A stretch of DNA of 64,000 bases. Source: Chloropicon primus (taxonomy: Eukaryota > Chlorophyta > Chloropicophyceae > Chloropicales > Chloropicaceae). Where the stretch lies: the NCBI GenBank assembly GCA_023205875.1, contig CP060756.1:930001-994000 (forward strand). The letters run 5' to 3'. The notes under the pieces were generated by a model, which saw only the letters and a list, made by a program, of their open reading frames with translations, searched no databases and was not told where the DNA came from. Positions within the stretch are counted from its first letter, which is position 1; each line of letters opens with the position of its first letter. Below, piece by piece: positions 55,296-64,000 of the stretch. Made by a program: the position numbers and the translations under genes.

Positions 55296-57072
55296 ATGGC
55301 GAGCATCATAAGCATCTCAGACTCGTCATACGAGGACGAGGACTTCGACAGCGGTAGGTGGCTTCGGACGAGCGAGCGAGGTTTCGCCGGAGGGGCGGGG
55401 GAAACCGCGGGCGAAGGCGCGAAAGTTGGTCTCGGGTTTCTTTTTTCCTGAAAAAAACCTGACGTTACGTTTTGCTTCTTCTTCTTTCGCGCGTTGCGTT
55501 TTCGGGCCGGGGCGCGTTGCAGACGGGGAGCAGGGGATGTTCTCGGACGTATCGTCGGAGGAGGACACGTTGATGACGGTGGAGGACTCGGAGCATATTT
55601 CGGGCTCGGCGAGGAAGTCGAGGTTTGCTTGCCTGGACGAGGCCACCGTGATGGCCAAGGCCGAGACCCTCGTCGCGAAGGCGTCCTCCTTGCTGTCCCT
55701 GCCGTCCTCGTCGAGCAAGGCCCTGCTGAGGTACTACAAGTGGGACGAGAACCGCCTGAGCGACGTGTGGTTCTCGGACGAGGCCAAAGTGCGGGAGGCG
55801 GTCGGCCTGAAGGGGGAAAGCCACAGCGCCGGGGAGGAGTCCACGAGCACCTCGGGCGGCCAGGCATCGCTTTGCGGGATTTGCTTCGAGAATTACCCCA
55901 AGGAGGAGATGTTCGCCATGGAGTGCGGCCACGCGTTCTGCAGGACGTGCTGGAGGTCGTACGCGGAGAACGCGATCGACGAGGGGGCTGGCTCCCTCCA
56001 GCTGCGGTGCATCAACCCGGACTGCAAACTTCTGGTGATGGAGGACGTCATGCTGTCCTTGCTCGGGGAAGGGCGGCACAGGGAGAAGTACTTGCAGTTC
56101 TCCATGAGGTCGTTCGTGGACGGGAGCAGAATGCTCCAGTGGTGCCCGGCGCCCGGATGTACAAAAGTGATAGAGTGTTTCGACCACCCGGGGAGCGAAA
56201 CGCCGTTCGACGTGCAGTGCAACTGCGGCCACGGCTTCTGTTTCACTTGCGGGGAGGAGTCCCACCGCCCCGCGGACTGCACCATGAGGAAGAATTGGAT
56301 CATCAAGAACAGCAACGAGTCGGAGAACTTGAACTGGATCCTCTCCAACTCCAAACCTTGCCCCAAGTGCAAGCGTCCCATCGAGAAGAACTACGGCTGC
56401 ATGCACATGACTTGCGCGGTGTGCAAGTACGAGTTCTGCTGGCTGTGCCTCGGGGCCTGGAAGGACCACGGCGAGAGGACAGGGGGGTTCTACAGCTGCA
56501 ACAAGTACGAGGGCAAAGGGTCCAAGGACAAGGACAAGAAGAGGAGAGACTTTGGAAGGGTCTCCTTGGAGAGGTACATGCACTACTTCGAGCGCTGGAA
56601 CGCAAATAAGACGAGCTGCGCCAAGGCGTGCGAGACTCACAGCAGGTTTTTGGGGTTGGAAGATTCCCTCACCGCGGTCAGCCACAACACGGGGGCCCCG
56701 ATGAGCCAGCTCGCGTTCATTTCGGAGGCCTGCAACCAGGTCATCGAGTGCAGGAAGACTCTGATGTGGACCTACACGTATGGCTACTACAACTTCGACA
56801 AGAACAAGGCCGGAAACATGAAGGAGTTCTTCGAGTTCCTCCAAGGCGACGCGGAGTACAACCTCGAGCTCCTGCACAACTGCGTGGAGGTCGAGCTGCA
56901 GAAGTACGCCGAGGACGGTTGCGGCGAGGTCACCAGGGAGGAGTTCGACGCCTTCCGCTGCAAGCTCACAGGACTGACCAAAGTCACGAGGGAATACTTT
57001 GAGAAGCTCGTGTACGAGCTGGAGAATGGCCTAGAGGGAATCAAAACCCGGTATGCATCATCCGCTTCTTAA
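55296..57072 (+). CDS. ARI: Ariadne-type RBR E3 ubiquitin ligase, one intron
   Basis: Exons are 55296-55353 and 55523-57072, with a 169-nt intron (GTAGGT...GCAG) in phase 1, giving 535 residues. The start is MASIISISDSSYEDEDFDS. RBR ligases pass ubiquitin through a Cys. RING1 is at about 136-180 (CGICFENYPKEEMFAMECGH then FCRTCW), IBR at about 205-265 (WCPAPGCTKVIECFDHPGSE; CGHGFCFTCGEESHRP), and RING2 at about 298-330 (CPKCKRPIEKNYGCMHMTC, the last Cys being catalytic, then FCWLCLG). An Ariadne helical domain (about 345-535) follows: RYMHYFERW, YYNFDKNKAGNMKEFFEF. Acidic N-terminus. This is the full ARI/ARIH1 layout. Confidence 0.96.
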
Positions 57073-57190
57073 GGGATTCACTCGCTAATTCAACACTCTC
57101 GTAATACAGCACTATTCATTTCATGTTCTTCGTTGTTCTTCGTTGTTCTTCTTTCCTCCTCTGGCCAACGCGCCTCTTGCTCTCTCCTCC

Positions 57191-58441
57191 ATGAGCGTTT
57201 CGTTTCTCTCTCCCAGGTCCAGGATCAAAAAAGGCCTTGGCTTTGGCTTGCAATCGCAATCGATGGGGGCGACGGAGGGAAGGAACCGGCGCCGTGCCCA
57301 CCTGCGGAAGCGGAAGACCTCCGAGCGGGACGAGGAGGAGGACGATGGGGTGAACCTGCAAGCGACCCAAAAGAAGAAGCAGACGGGGATGGCGAACGCC
57401 TTCAACACCGCGCCCAAAGGGGATGGGCCTTCCGCCACCTTCCAGTACGATAGCTCCGGGACGGTCCAGCAAAACACAGACATGGGGGCGACGAAGATGC
57501 TGGAGACGGAGACGGAGTTGGACCGGGACGGGAGGTCCCTGCGGGAGAAGGCCCTCAAGGTCTCGGGGGAGAGGGACGCGGCGGGCGGGAGCGACGGCAC
57601 CTACAAGGGCCTGCTGGGCTACAACGACTACAGGTGAGTGTTTTCTCAGATTTGGGAGGCTCTTTCGCTCGCGAGGCTCCTGCGTCGCCTGGTGCTAACG
57701 AGGCTGACTCTTCTCGCTTTTCTAAACACAAGGAGCGGGTTCCGGCGGGAGCAGAACGCGTCGAATATGAGGAAAACTGGAGCTTTCGGTCCCCTGAGAG
57801 CGTCCAGCGCGATCCGGACGACCTTCAGGATGGACTACCAGCCGGACATATGCAAGGACTACAAGGAGACGGGCTTCTGCGGGTACGGAGACTCGTGCAA
57901 GTTCCTGCACGATCGGGGGGATTACAAGTCCGGTTGGCAGCTGGAGAAGGAGTGGGAGGAGAAGGAGAAGCTTCGGAAGGAGAAGAAGGCAGTGGAAGCG
58001 ATGCTGGGGGAAAAGAAGCAGGAGGAGGAGGAGGAGCAGGATGACGGGCTCCCGTTCGCCTGTCACATCTGCAGGCTTCCTTTCACGTCGCCCGTGGTGA
58101 CCCGGTGCGGGCACTATTTTTGCGAGCACTGCGCGCTCAAGGAGCACTCGAGGACGGGAAAGTGCGCCATCTGCAAGCAGGCCACCAACGGCACCTTCAA
58201 CGTGGCGAGCAACATCGCGGCAAAGATGAAGAAGCTCGCGGGGGCCAAGAAGGCCGCCGAGGAGCCCGCCGGGAGGGAGAAGGGGACCGAGGGCGACCGC
58301 CTGGCCCTCCCCCCTCGGCCTCCGCCTCCGCACAGCACGGACTCGCTGGCCGAGGTGGACGTCGCCGAGGAGGAGGGCCTGCCGCCCCCGCCACCCCCGT
58401 CCCTCGCCGGGCAACCCACATGTATACCTGTACAACATTAA
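57191..58441 (+). CDS. RNF113: RNF113 / CWC24: CCCH plus RING spliceosome protein, one intron
   Basis: Exons are 57191-57633 and 57733-58441, with a 99-nt intron (GTGAGT...CAAG) in phase 2, giving 383 residues. The factor joins the Bact spliceosome and protects the 5' splice site. Features: a basic N-terminus ([15 protein letters not shown]), [20 protein letters not shown] with the family's Q...D...AT pattern, a CCCH zinc finger at about 183-208 ([24 protein letters not shown]), and a RING finger at about 258-297 ([39 protein letters not shown]). The C-terminal 70 residues are Pro/Glu-rich and disordered. The start is the ATG at 57191. The [11 protein letters not shown] is also possible but would drop the conserved-looking basic start. 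Confidence 0.93.
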
Positions 58442-58615
58442 TAAACTTTGTTCATCCCCGACTCCCCCCAACTCCTTCTCAATTCTTGGCCTCTCTTCCT
58501 CTGAGAGTTTTTGAAGCTCCCGCGGCAAGAGAGGGGGGCGACCGACGACGGGTTGTTGTTGATCGAGTCCTGACCTGAGCGCGCGCGGGTGTGTGTGTGT
58601 GTGGAGTTCGTCGCC

Positions 58616-61600
58616 ATGTGCCGCCTGGCTTGCTTCCTGGGGATGCCCATTCAGCTGGCGGACCTCGTCACCAAGCCGAAGCGGTCGATACTGACGCAGT
58701 CTTACGATGCGAGGGAGCGACAGCCACACACCGTGGAGCACTTGACGAAAGCGAACCTGAACGGGGACGGGTTCGGCGTAGGGTGGTACAGCAGCAACAA
58801 GGACGACAAGAAGCCTTGCGTGTTCACGTCGATTCTCCCGGCTTGGAACAACCCCAACCTGGCCCGCCTCGCGGAGAAGGTGGAGTCTCCCCTGGTCTTC
58901 GCCCACGTCCGTGCCGCGTACCCCGGGATGCCTGTGAGCGAGCAGAACTGCCACCCCTTTGTGAGCGGGAAGTACATGTTCATGCACAACGGGAACATCG
59001 GCAACTTCCTCAAAGTCCGGAGGATCCTCCTCAGGGAATTGAGGGAGGACGTGTACAACGGCTGCCAGTCCTTCCACTCGGACTCGGCTGTGTGCTTTGC
59101 CGTTTTCCTGAACCAGCTCGTAGACTTGGAGGTGGAGTACTCGCCCATAGAGCTGTCGCACAAGATGTCCCAAGCGATGCAGGTGATCATGGACGCCTGC
59201 AAGGCGGCAGACTGCGAGGAGTCCTCCCTTCTGAACTTCGTGGTCTCTGACGGAAGGACGGTCATCGCGACGAAGTTCTCGGACTTTGGGTGCAGCGCGT
59301 CTCTGTACATGTCCGCGGGAACGGGCTACGAGGCCTTTAACTCGCAGTCCGAGGAAGACTTCCATGTGATGAGGTCGAGCTACAGGACGAAGATTGCTTT
59401 GGTGGCCTCGGAGCCGATCACCGCCTCGCCGGCGGCTTGGACCAAAGTCCCAGAAAACTCCATGATCATCCTGTCGAGGGAGAAGGACGGGGACATCAAC
59501 ATCACCTTCACCCCGATAGAGCTCAAGGGCAGCGGCCTGGGCGAGAGGACGATCATGAAGGTCCAGTCCTACAAAGTTCTGGAGTCGGTGGAGGCTGGCG
59601 CTGAGTTGAAGGCGAACACCTCGGGAGAAGTTCCCCTCACCAGACAGTTCATAGGCAGGATCAGGAGGGAGCCTGATGACCTGCTCACGGGCCACACAGA
59701 CTCAGTGGTCTCTCTTGCGATGGACGGGGATGTCATGTACAGCGGGGGGATCGACGGTTCCATTGGGGTCTGGGACATGGCCGCTTTTAGCGGCAGAATG
59801 AGGGAAATGCTCAAGGTGCACGACGGGCCAGTCATGGAGCTAGCTGTCACAGAAAAGTACCTGGTGGCCGCCGTGGGCAACCGCGTGTGCTTTCACGACA
59901 AGGACAGTTACGAGCTCCTCGAGGAAAAGACGGTGGAGCTCCCTTCCTGCGGCCCGTTGTTGACGCTGTGCGCGATCGAGCGCTACACGGCGTTTGGGGG
60001 CCAGGACTGCGTCCTTCGGGCAGTGCAACAGCACACCATGACAGAGGAGAACTTCAAGTTTGCCGCCCGAGCCCACAATTCGTTCATCCTGTGCATGCTG
60101 ATTCTTGAGGACACCATCTGCACCGGCGCGGCAGACACGATGGTCAAGTTGTGGAACATGGAGACCATGGAAGAGAAGGCTTGTTTTCGGGGTCACAAGG
60201 GGCCCGTGGCGGCACTGACTATGTCTCGCAACGGCGACCGAATCTTCAGTGGATCGAGGGATAACACCATCAGGGTGTGGGACATGGAAGAGATGTGCTG
60301 CAGGCATACCATGTCCGGTCACAGCAACGACGTGATGGGTCTGGAATTCATCAAAGTGAACGGCAAGAGGGAGTTCCTGTGCAGCGTCTCCCTGGACAAA
60401 ACCGTCAGGCTTTGGGACATGCATTACATGTGCATCCAGCTCTTCTCGCTGAAAACGGAGCCGACTTCAAGCATCCTTGGAGATTCGAAGCTTTACGTCG
60501 CGGACGCCAACGGGCACATCGCCGAGTGGAGTTTGGATTTCCTCGAGGACAGTGACGACGACAGCAGCGGCGGGACCCCTCACTCTCCTAGATTGAGCCG
60601 CTCCATGGAAAGCTTCAAGAATCACTTTGATGTCTTCAGCAGCTCGTCGCCTAAGAAGTCCAGAGACTTGGAGATGGTGCAGCTCTTGAAGGACTACATC
60701 GCGATACCCAGCATAAGTGGCAACTTGGAGAACCAAGATGACTGTTTTCAGGCCGCAAAGTTCACGTCAAGGCTCTTGGAAAAGTGTGGAGCAGTGACAA
60801 AGATGATCAAGCCCGAGGGCAAAAACCCTGTTGTTCTCGCGAGGTTTGAGGTGGACCCGGACGCTCCCACGTTTACGTTCTATGGGCACTACGACGTTCA
60901 GCCCGCGAATGAGGAAACGTGGAAGTACAATCCCTTTGAGGTGACCACAGTAGACGGCTTTTTTTACGGCAGGGGTACGACGGACAACAAGGGCCCCATT
61001 CTGGCCTTCATCTTTGCAGTGAAGGAGCTGATCGACAAGTATGGAGGCATAGGCAGACTTCCCATGAACATCGCGCTGCTCATTGAGGGGGAGGAGGAGA
61101 ACGGCAGTGGTGGCTTCAAAGAGACGCTTGCAAACAATGTGCACTGGTTCAAGAACACGGAGCTCATCGTCATATCGAATACCCTTTGGATCGGGAAGGA
61201 CAGGCCCTGCATAACATACGGAATGCGAGGGATGATCACCCTGAGCGTGGAGGTGTACGGACCGGAGAAAGACTTGCATTCGGGAAACGAGGGGGGAGCT
61301 CTGAAGGAGCCCATGACTGACCTGATTAAGATCTTGTCGTCCATCCAAGACCCCTCCAACAAGGTGCTGATCCCCGGGTTCTACGATGGAGTGGACTTCG
61401 AAGAAGTGAAGCGGAAGATCACAATGTTCGAGTCGCTCAAGGACAGCATCGACATGAACAAGTACGCCCAGAGCTTGGGCATAGATTCGGTGTCCTCGTG
61501 CTCGTTTGCCGAACTCCTCTCGAAGAAGTGGCTCATCCCGACCCTCTCCATCGTTGACATCAGGACAGGCGGCGGGTCAGACGATTCCACCCACGGTTCC

Positions 61601-62083
61601 CACTACTGCTTCGGGCCAACGCGTTTCAGTGTGATCCCCCACAAAGTCGTTGGGCAGATCTCAATTCGATTTGTGGCGAAGCAGGATCCGCACAAGCTCG
61701 TTTCTGCGGTCGAGAACCACATCAAAACCACCTTTGCGGGCTTGAACAGCTCCAACAAGGTGAACGTCAAGGTTCGCAATATTGGGGACGCCTGGGAAGG
61801 CGATGAGTCCCATCGGCTCTACTCCGCTTTGGCCAGCGCCTTGAAGACGTGCTGGGGGGACAACCCGCTTTACACGTACGAGGGGGGCACCATGCCTGTG
61901 ACTTCCACGCTGGAGAAAACCCTCCAGGCCCCTGCTTTGCTCATCCCCCTTGGCCAGAGCACGGACAACCCCCACCTCGCCAACGAGAGGATCAGAAGCG
62001 TCAACCTGTTTCAGGGGAAGAGGGTCTTCTCAACCTTGGTGGAGGAAGTTGCGTCGTCCTACCAACCGGCGGAGTCCAGCTGA
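58616..62083 (+). CDS. DUG3-DUG2 fusion: glutamine amidotransferase, WD40 and M20 peptidase in one chain
   Basis: 1155 residues, one exon, ATG at 58616. In yeast, Dug3 (class II glutamine amidotransferase) and Dug2 (WD40 plus M20 peptidase) form a complex that hydrolyses the gamma-glutamyl bond of glutathione in the cytosol. Here both are one protein. GATase: MCRLACFLGMPIQL with nucleophile Cys2, NGDGFGVGWY, FAHVRAAYPG, NCHPFVSGKYMFMHNGNIGN (about 1-270). WD40 repeats: about 350-645 (LLTGHTDSVVSLAMDGDVMY... ending HIAEWSLD). M20 peptidase: about 685-1155, with metal sites GHYDVQP, GRGTTDNKGP, EGEEENGSGG and the late His in DNPHLANERIRS. All motifs look intact. Yeast Dug3 plus Dug2 together are of similar size. 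TGTAA at 62126. Confidence 0.96.
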   Translation: MCRLACFLGMPIQLADLVTKPKRSILTQSYDARERQPHTVEHLTKANLNGDGFGVGWYSSNKDDKKPCVFTSILPAWNNPNLARLAEKVESPLVFAHVRAAYPGMPVSEQNCHPFVSGKYMFMHNGNIGNFLKVRRILLRELREDVYNGCQSFHSDSAVCFAVFLNQLVDLEVEYSPIELSHKMSQAMQVIMDACKAADCEESSLLNFVVSDGRTVIATKFSDFGCSASLYMSAGTGYEAFNSQSEEDFHVMRSSYRTKIALVASEPITASPAAWTKVPENSMIILSREKDGDINITFTPIELKGSGLGERTIMKVQSYKVLESVEAGAELKANTSGEVPLTRQFIGRIRREPDDLLTGHTDSVVSLAMDGDVMYSGGIDGSIGVWDMAAFSGRMREMLKVHDGPVMELAVTEKYLVAAVGNRVCFHDKDSYELLEEKTVELPSCGPLLTLCAIERYTAFGGQDCVLRAVQQHTMTEENFKFAARAHNSFILCMLILEDTICTGAADTMVKLWNMETMEEKACFRGHKGPVAALTMSRNGDRIFSGSRDNTIRVWDMEEMCCRHTMSGHSNDVMGLEFIKVNGKREFLCSVSLDKTVRLWDMHYMCIQLFSLKTEPTSSILGDSKLYVADANGHIAEWSLDFLEDSDDDSSGGTPHSPRLSRSMESFKNHFDVFSSSSPKKSRDLEMVQLLKDYIAIPSISGNLENQDDCFQAAKFTSRLLEKCGAVTKMIKPEGKNPVVLARFEVDPDAPTFTFYGHYDVQPANEETWKYNPFEVTTVDGFFYGRGTTDNKGPILAFIFAVKELIDKYGGIGRLPMNIALLIEGEEENGSGGFKETLANNVHWFKNTELIVISNTLWIGKDRPCITYGMRGMITLSVEVYGPEKDLHSGNEGGALKEPMTDLIKILSSIQDPSNKVLIPGFYDGVDFEEVKRKITMFESLKDSIDMNKYAQSLGIDSVSSCSFAELLSKKWLIPTLSIVDIRTGGGSDDSTHGSHYCFGPTRFSVIPHKVVGQISIRFVAKQDPHKLVSAVENHIKTTFAGLNSSNKVNVKVRNIGDAWEGDESHRLYSALASALKTCWGDNPLYTYEGGTMPVTSTLEKTLQAPALLIPLGQSTDNPHLANERIRSVNLFQGKRVFSTLVEEVASSYQPAESS

Positions 62084-62125
62084 GTTGGTGCACAAGTCCA
62101 CTGGAGGCTTGCAGCTCAGTTAAGT

Positions 62126-62130
62126 TGTAA
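62126..62130 (+). terminator. TGTAA poly(A) signal, DUG3-DUG2 gene
   Basis: TGTAA 43 nt after the stop. Confidence 0.5.
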
Positions 62131-62160
62131 CATAATTTATAATCATCCGTTATCATCACC

Positions 62161-62185
62161 ATCATCATCATCATCATCATCATCA
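62161..62185. repeat. (ATC)n microsatellite
   Basis: Eight ATC units between the DUG3-DUG2 stop and the PWI gene start. Confidence 0.85.
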
Positions 62186-62292
62186 CGCCACAACAACCCT
62201 TCCTCGACCCACCAAGAAACCAAAACTGGCAATTCCTTCCTGGCTGAAGCAGAGAGAGTTGTCGGTTGGTTGTGCGAGCGAGGCGAGCCAGG

Positions 62293-62937
62293 ATGAGCGC
62301 GGGCTTTCGTGGCGCAAGTGCGGGCCAAGATGAGCGCTTCTCGAACAAGGAGAAGAAGCTTCTGAAGACGATGACCTTTCCCGAGGAGTTGTCGAGGCCA
62401 GTCGACCTGAAGAAGGTGAAGGTCGAGTGCATGAAGCCTTGGATCTCCAAGCGAGTGACCGAGCTGCTCGGCTTTGAGGACGAGGTCGTCGAGAACTTGG
62501 TCCAGAACTTGCTCGAGGAAGAGGAGGTAAACCCCAAGCTGGTGCAGATACAGCTGACGCCGTTCCTCGAGTCCAACACCCCGGAGTTCATGGTGGAGCT
62601 GTGGAAGCTCCTGTTGAGCGCGCAGGAGAACGCATCTGGGGTCCCTCAGGCGTTCCTCGACGCGCAGGCCGAGGAGAGGCGGCGGCGGCGGGAGCTGGAT
62701 CGCAAAATGGACGAGAGCTTCCAGAGCAGCAACCACAGGAGGGATGGGAGGCGCGGTGGCGGAGGGGGGCGGCGGAGGAGCAGGTGGGACGACTCGAACG
62801 AGCGGGACGCTTTATCCAGGCCCAGGTCCAGGTCCAGGAGCCCCAGGAGGGACCACGGCAGGAGGCGCGACGAGTACAGGAGAGAGGACTCCGGGAGGGA
62901 CTACAGACGGGACTACAGGAGGGACTACAGGAGGTAG
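62293..62937 (+). CDS. SRRM1: SRRM1-like PWI-domain splicing coactivator (short form)
   Basis: 214 residues, one exon, ATG at 62293. The PWI domain is at about 25-120: ERFSNKEKKLLKTMTFPEEL, VDLKKVKVECMKPWISKRVT (the PWI motif), ELLGFEDEVVENLVQNLLEE and FLESNTPEFMVELWKLLLSA. PWI binds RNA and DNA and occurs in the splicing coactivator SRRM1/SRm160. A short RS-like tail follows: RRRELDRKMDES, RPRSRSRSPRRDHGRRRDEY, then repeated GRDYRRDYRRDYRR. Animal SRRM1 has a far longer RS tail, so this is a minimal form. TGTAA follows at 62947. Confidence 0.92.
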   Translation: MSAGFRGASAGQDERFSNKEKKLLKTMTFPEELSRPVDLKKVKVECMKPWISKRVTELLGFEDEVVENLVQNLLEEEEVNPKLVQIQLTPFLESNTPEFMVELWKLLLSAQENASGVPQAFLDAQAEERRRRRELDRKMDESFQSSNHRRDGRRGGGGGRRRSRWDDSNERDALSRPRSRSRSPRRDHGRRRDEYRREDSGRDYRRDYRRDYRR

Positions 62938-62946
62938 CAAAAAAGT

Positions 62947-62951
62947 TGTAA
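62947..62951 (+). terminator. TGTAA poly(A) signal, SRRM1-like gene
   Basis: TGTAA 9 nt after the stop, upstream of the convergent TMEM216 3' UTR. Confidence 0.45.
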
Positions 62952-63061
62952 TTTAACCCAACCTTTGGTTCTTTGGGACAAACTCCGACCGCCGCCGGGA
63001 CCCGCGACGGGCTCCTCCAGCCCGTTCGGCGCACTCCTCAAGTGGTTGCACGAGCATTTTC

Positions 63062-63066
63062 TTACA
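63062..63066 (-). terminator. TGTAA poly(A) signal, TMEM216 gene (minus strand)
   Basis: TTACA on the plus strand, about 96 nt past the TMEM216 stop. Confidence 0.4.
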
Positions 63067-63161
63067 AGAGTTACTTACGCGGAGTTGCGAAGCTTATGCT
63101 GCGAGCCCCCCCAGCCCCCGGACCGAGCGAGTGAGCGCGCCATTGTTGCGCTTCCTTCCGC

Positions 63162-63599
63162 TCAGAGTGCCCTGATTCCTCTGGCACTGTTTATGTACAA
63201 TATGGAGATGATGGCCAGCAACAGCTGCAAGCCGAGGAAGACGACCCCGACGATGCTCAAGAAGTGGTCGATCTTCAGCACGTACGTCTGCAGCTCGATG
63301 TAGTAAATATACAGGATCAGCACGGGGAGGGACAGGACGCAGAAGGTCAGCAAAGGTCCTATGGTCTGCGTCTTGTTTCCCTTGGAACCGATGAATAACC
63401 GGCACGCTTCGATGACGGGCAGTATGCACACCAGGCTCAGCTCCGTGCCAAAACTGTTCGCGCTGGGGTAGGGCAAGTAGTAGCCCTTGTAGATGAACAC
63501 GCCGATGGTCACCAAGACGAAGAGCGCGTCGTAGTAGGCACCAAAGTGCAACAAGATCTGAAACGGCACCGAGGCGACAAGGGAGCGTGAAGCTGGCAT
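63162..63599 (-). CDS. TMEM216: TMEM216/TMEM17-family ciliary transition-zone protein
   Basis: 145 residues, one exon, ATG at 63597-63599. Four membrane segments: VPFQILLHFGAYYDALFVLV, FGTELSLVCILPVIEACRLF, LLTFCVLSLPVLILYIYYIE and FLSIVGVVFLGLQLLLAIIS. Family signatures are FIYKGYYLPYPSANS (human TMEM216 has FLYKGVLLPYPTAN), IEACRLFIGSKGNKTQ and LQTYVL. TMEM216 is part of the Meckel-Gruber/B9 complex, which gates proteins at the ciliary transition zone. Length equals the human protein (145). It implies that this lineage makes, or recently made, cilia. Confidence 0.92.
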   Translation of the reverse strand: MPASRSLVASVPFQILLHFGAYYDALFVLVTIGVFIYKGYYLPYPSANSFGTELSLVCILPVIEACRLFIGSKGNKTQTIGPLLTFCVLSLPVLILYIYYIELQTYVLKIDHFLSIVGVVFLGLQLLLAIISILYINSARGIRAL

Positions 63600-64000
63600 C
63601 TTTGGTCCAAGTCAGTCAGGTCCCTCCTTCCGTTTGAACAATGAAAGAAAGCCCGCGAGCGTGACAAGCGTCACACCTCCTTCCTTTGCGTTGCCTTCCT
63701 TTCTTCAGCCCGGCACTGTCCGAGCTCCAAAGTCTTCCCGCGCAAGGCGCCTGGCCCTTTCCGGCCAAAAAGGCGCGTGCTTTCCTCGCGCGCGCGTACG
63801 TAGGAGAGGCGGTCCGCCAGACCGAGCCCCTTGTCCACTCTAACGAAGTCGGTCCTCGTTTTGCTCAAACTTTCAAGCAGCAGGTGAAGACAAATTGTTT
63901 TCGCGCGCTCAAGAACGAGAACGGAGGAGAGGAAATTTTGTGAGGGAGGAGAGGAAAACTCGAACTCGAATTCTCTGGTGTGTGCGAGAGAGAGAAGAGT
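63600..64000. other. Right-end region, 5' side of TMEM216
   Basis: 401 bp upstream of TMEM216 to the window edge. CG-rich near 63785-63800, then a GA-rich stretch from 63940 to 64000 on the plus strand. By the pattern in this window that suggests a plus-strand gene starting just beyond the edge. No coding region was supported. Confidence 0.4.

Overview
The window is nuclear DNA of a eukaryote with a compact, GC-rich genome, most likely a small green alga of the prasinophyte/Chloropicon type (lineage is an inference, moderate confidence). The green-lineage evidence is a plastid-specific 50S ribosomal protein PSRP6/cL38 (35441-35692), a Tubby protein that still carries the plant-type F-box, and TGTAA (not AATAAA) about 20-130 nt after many stop codons, the poly(A) signal known from Chlamydomonas. 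About 38 protein genes and one gene fragment fill 64 kb. Intergenic gaps are mostly 30-600 bp. Only 10 introns are visible, all GT-AG, 80-169 nt long and mostly near the 5' end. No rRNA, tRNA, CRISPR array or intact mobile element was seen.

Layout. 1-7 kb: a WD-repeat protein leaving the left edge, an RH26/RH31-like DEAD-box helicase, a tail-anchored unknown protein, mitochondrial phosphatidylglycerophosphate synthase PGS1, and an unknown 486-residue protein. 7.4-17 kb: a 142-bp tandem duplication, Rab GDI, a secreted L-domain repeat protein, complex I NDUFV1, an F-box Tubby protein, and a LysM membrane protein. 17-27 kb: Derlin, a small Cys-motif protein, archaeal-type dehydroquinate synthase II, a TSNAXIP1-like coiled-coil protein, an ABCG half transporter and a nodulin-like MFS carrier. 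28-41 kb: a formin, a secreted trypsin-like protease, NCBP3, RRP36, PSRP6, SCO1, an FBXO9-like F-box protein and SF3A1. 41-52 kb: an unknown basic protein, NAD(P)HX epimerase, a coiled-coil protein, a PhyH-type dioxygenase, a CWC16/CCDC130 splicing factor, a broken copy of part of the ABCG gene, a CFAP157-like ciliary protein and a WW-domain kinesin-7. 52-64 kb: a REEP/HVA22-like protein with two hairpin blocks, a mitochondrial molybdopterin-binding-domain protein, an Ariadne RBR ubiquitin ligase, RNF113/CWC24, a fused DUG3-DUG2 glutathione-degradation protein, an SRRM1-like PWI protein and the transition-zone protein TMEM216.

Themes. There is no operon logic, but functions recur: RNA processing (NCBP3, SF3A1, CWC16, RNF113, SRRM1-like, RRP36, DEAD helicase), mitochondria (PGS1, NDUFV1, SCO1, probably NAXE and the MPTb protein), ubiquitin/ERAD (Derlin, Ariadne, F-box proteins) and cilia (TMEM216, TSNAXIP1-like, CFAP157-like). 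The most notable protein is the single-chain DUG3+DUG2 fusion. The most notable non-coding pattern is a GA-rich tract on the coding strand just upstream of many start codons.
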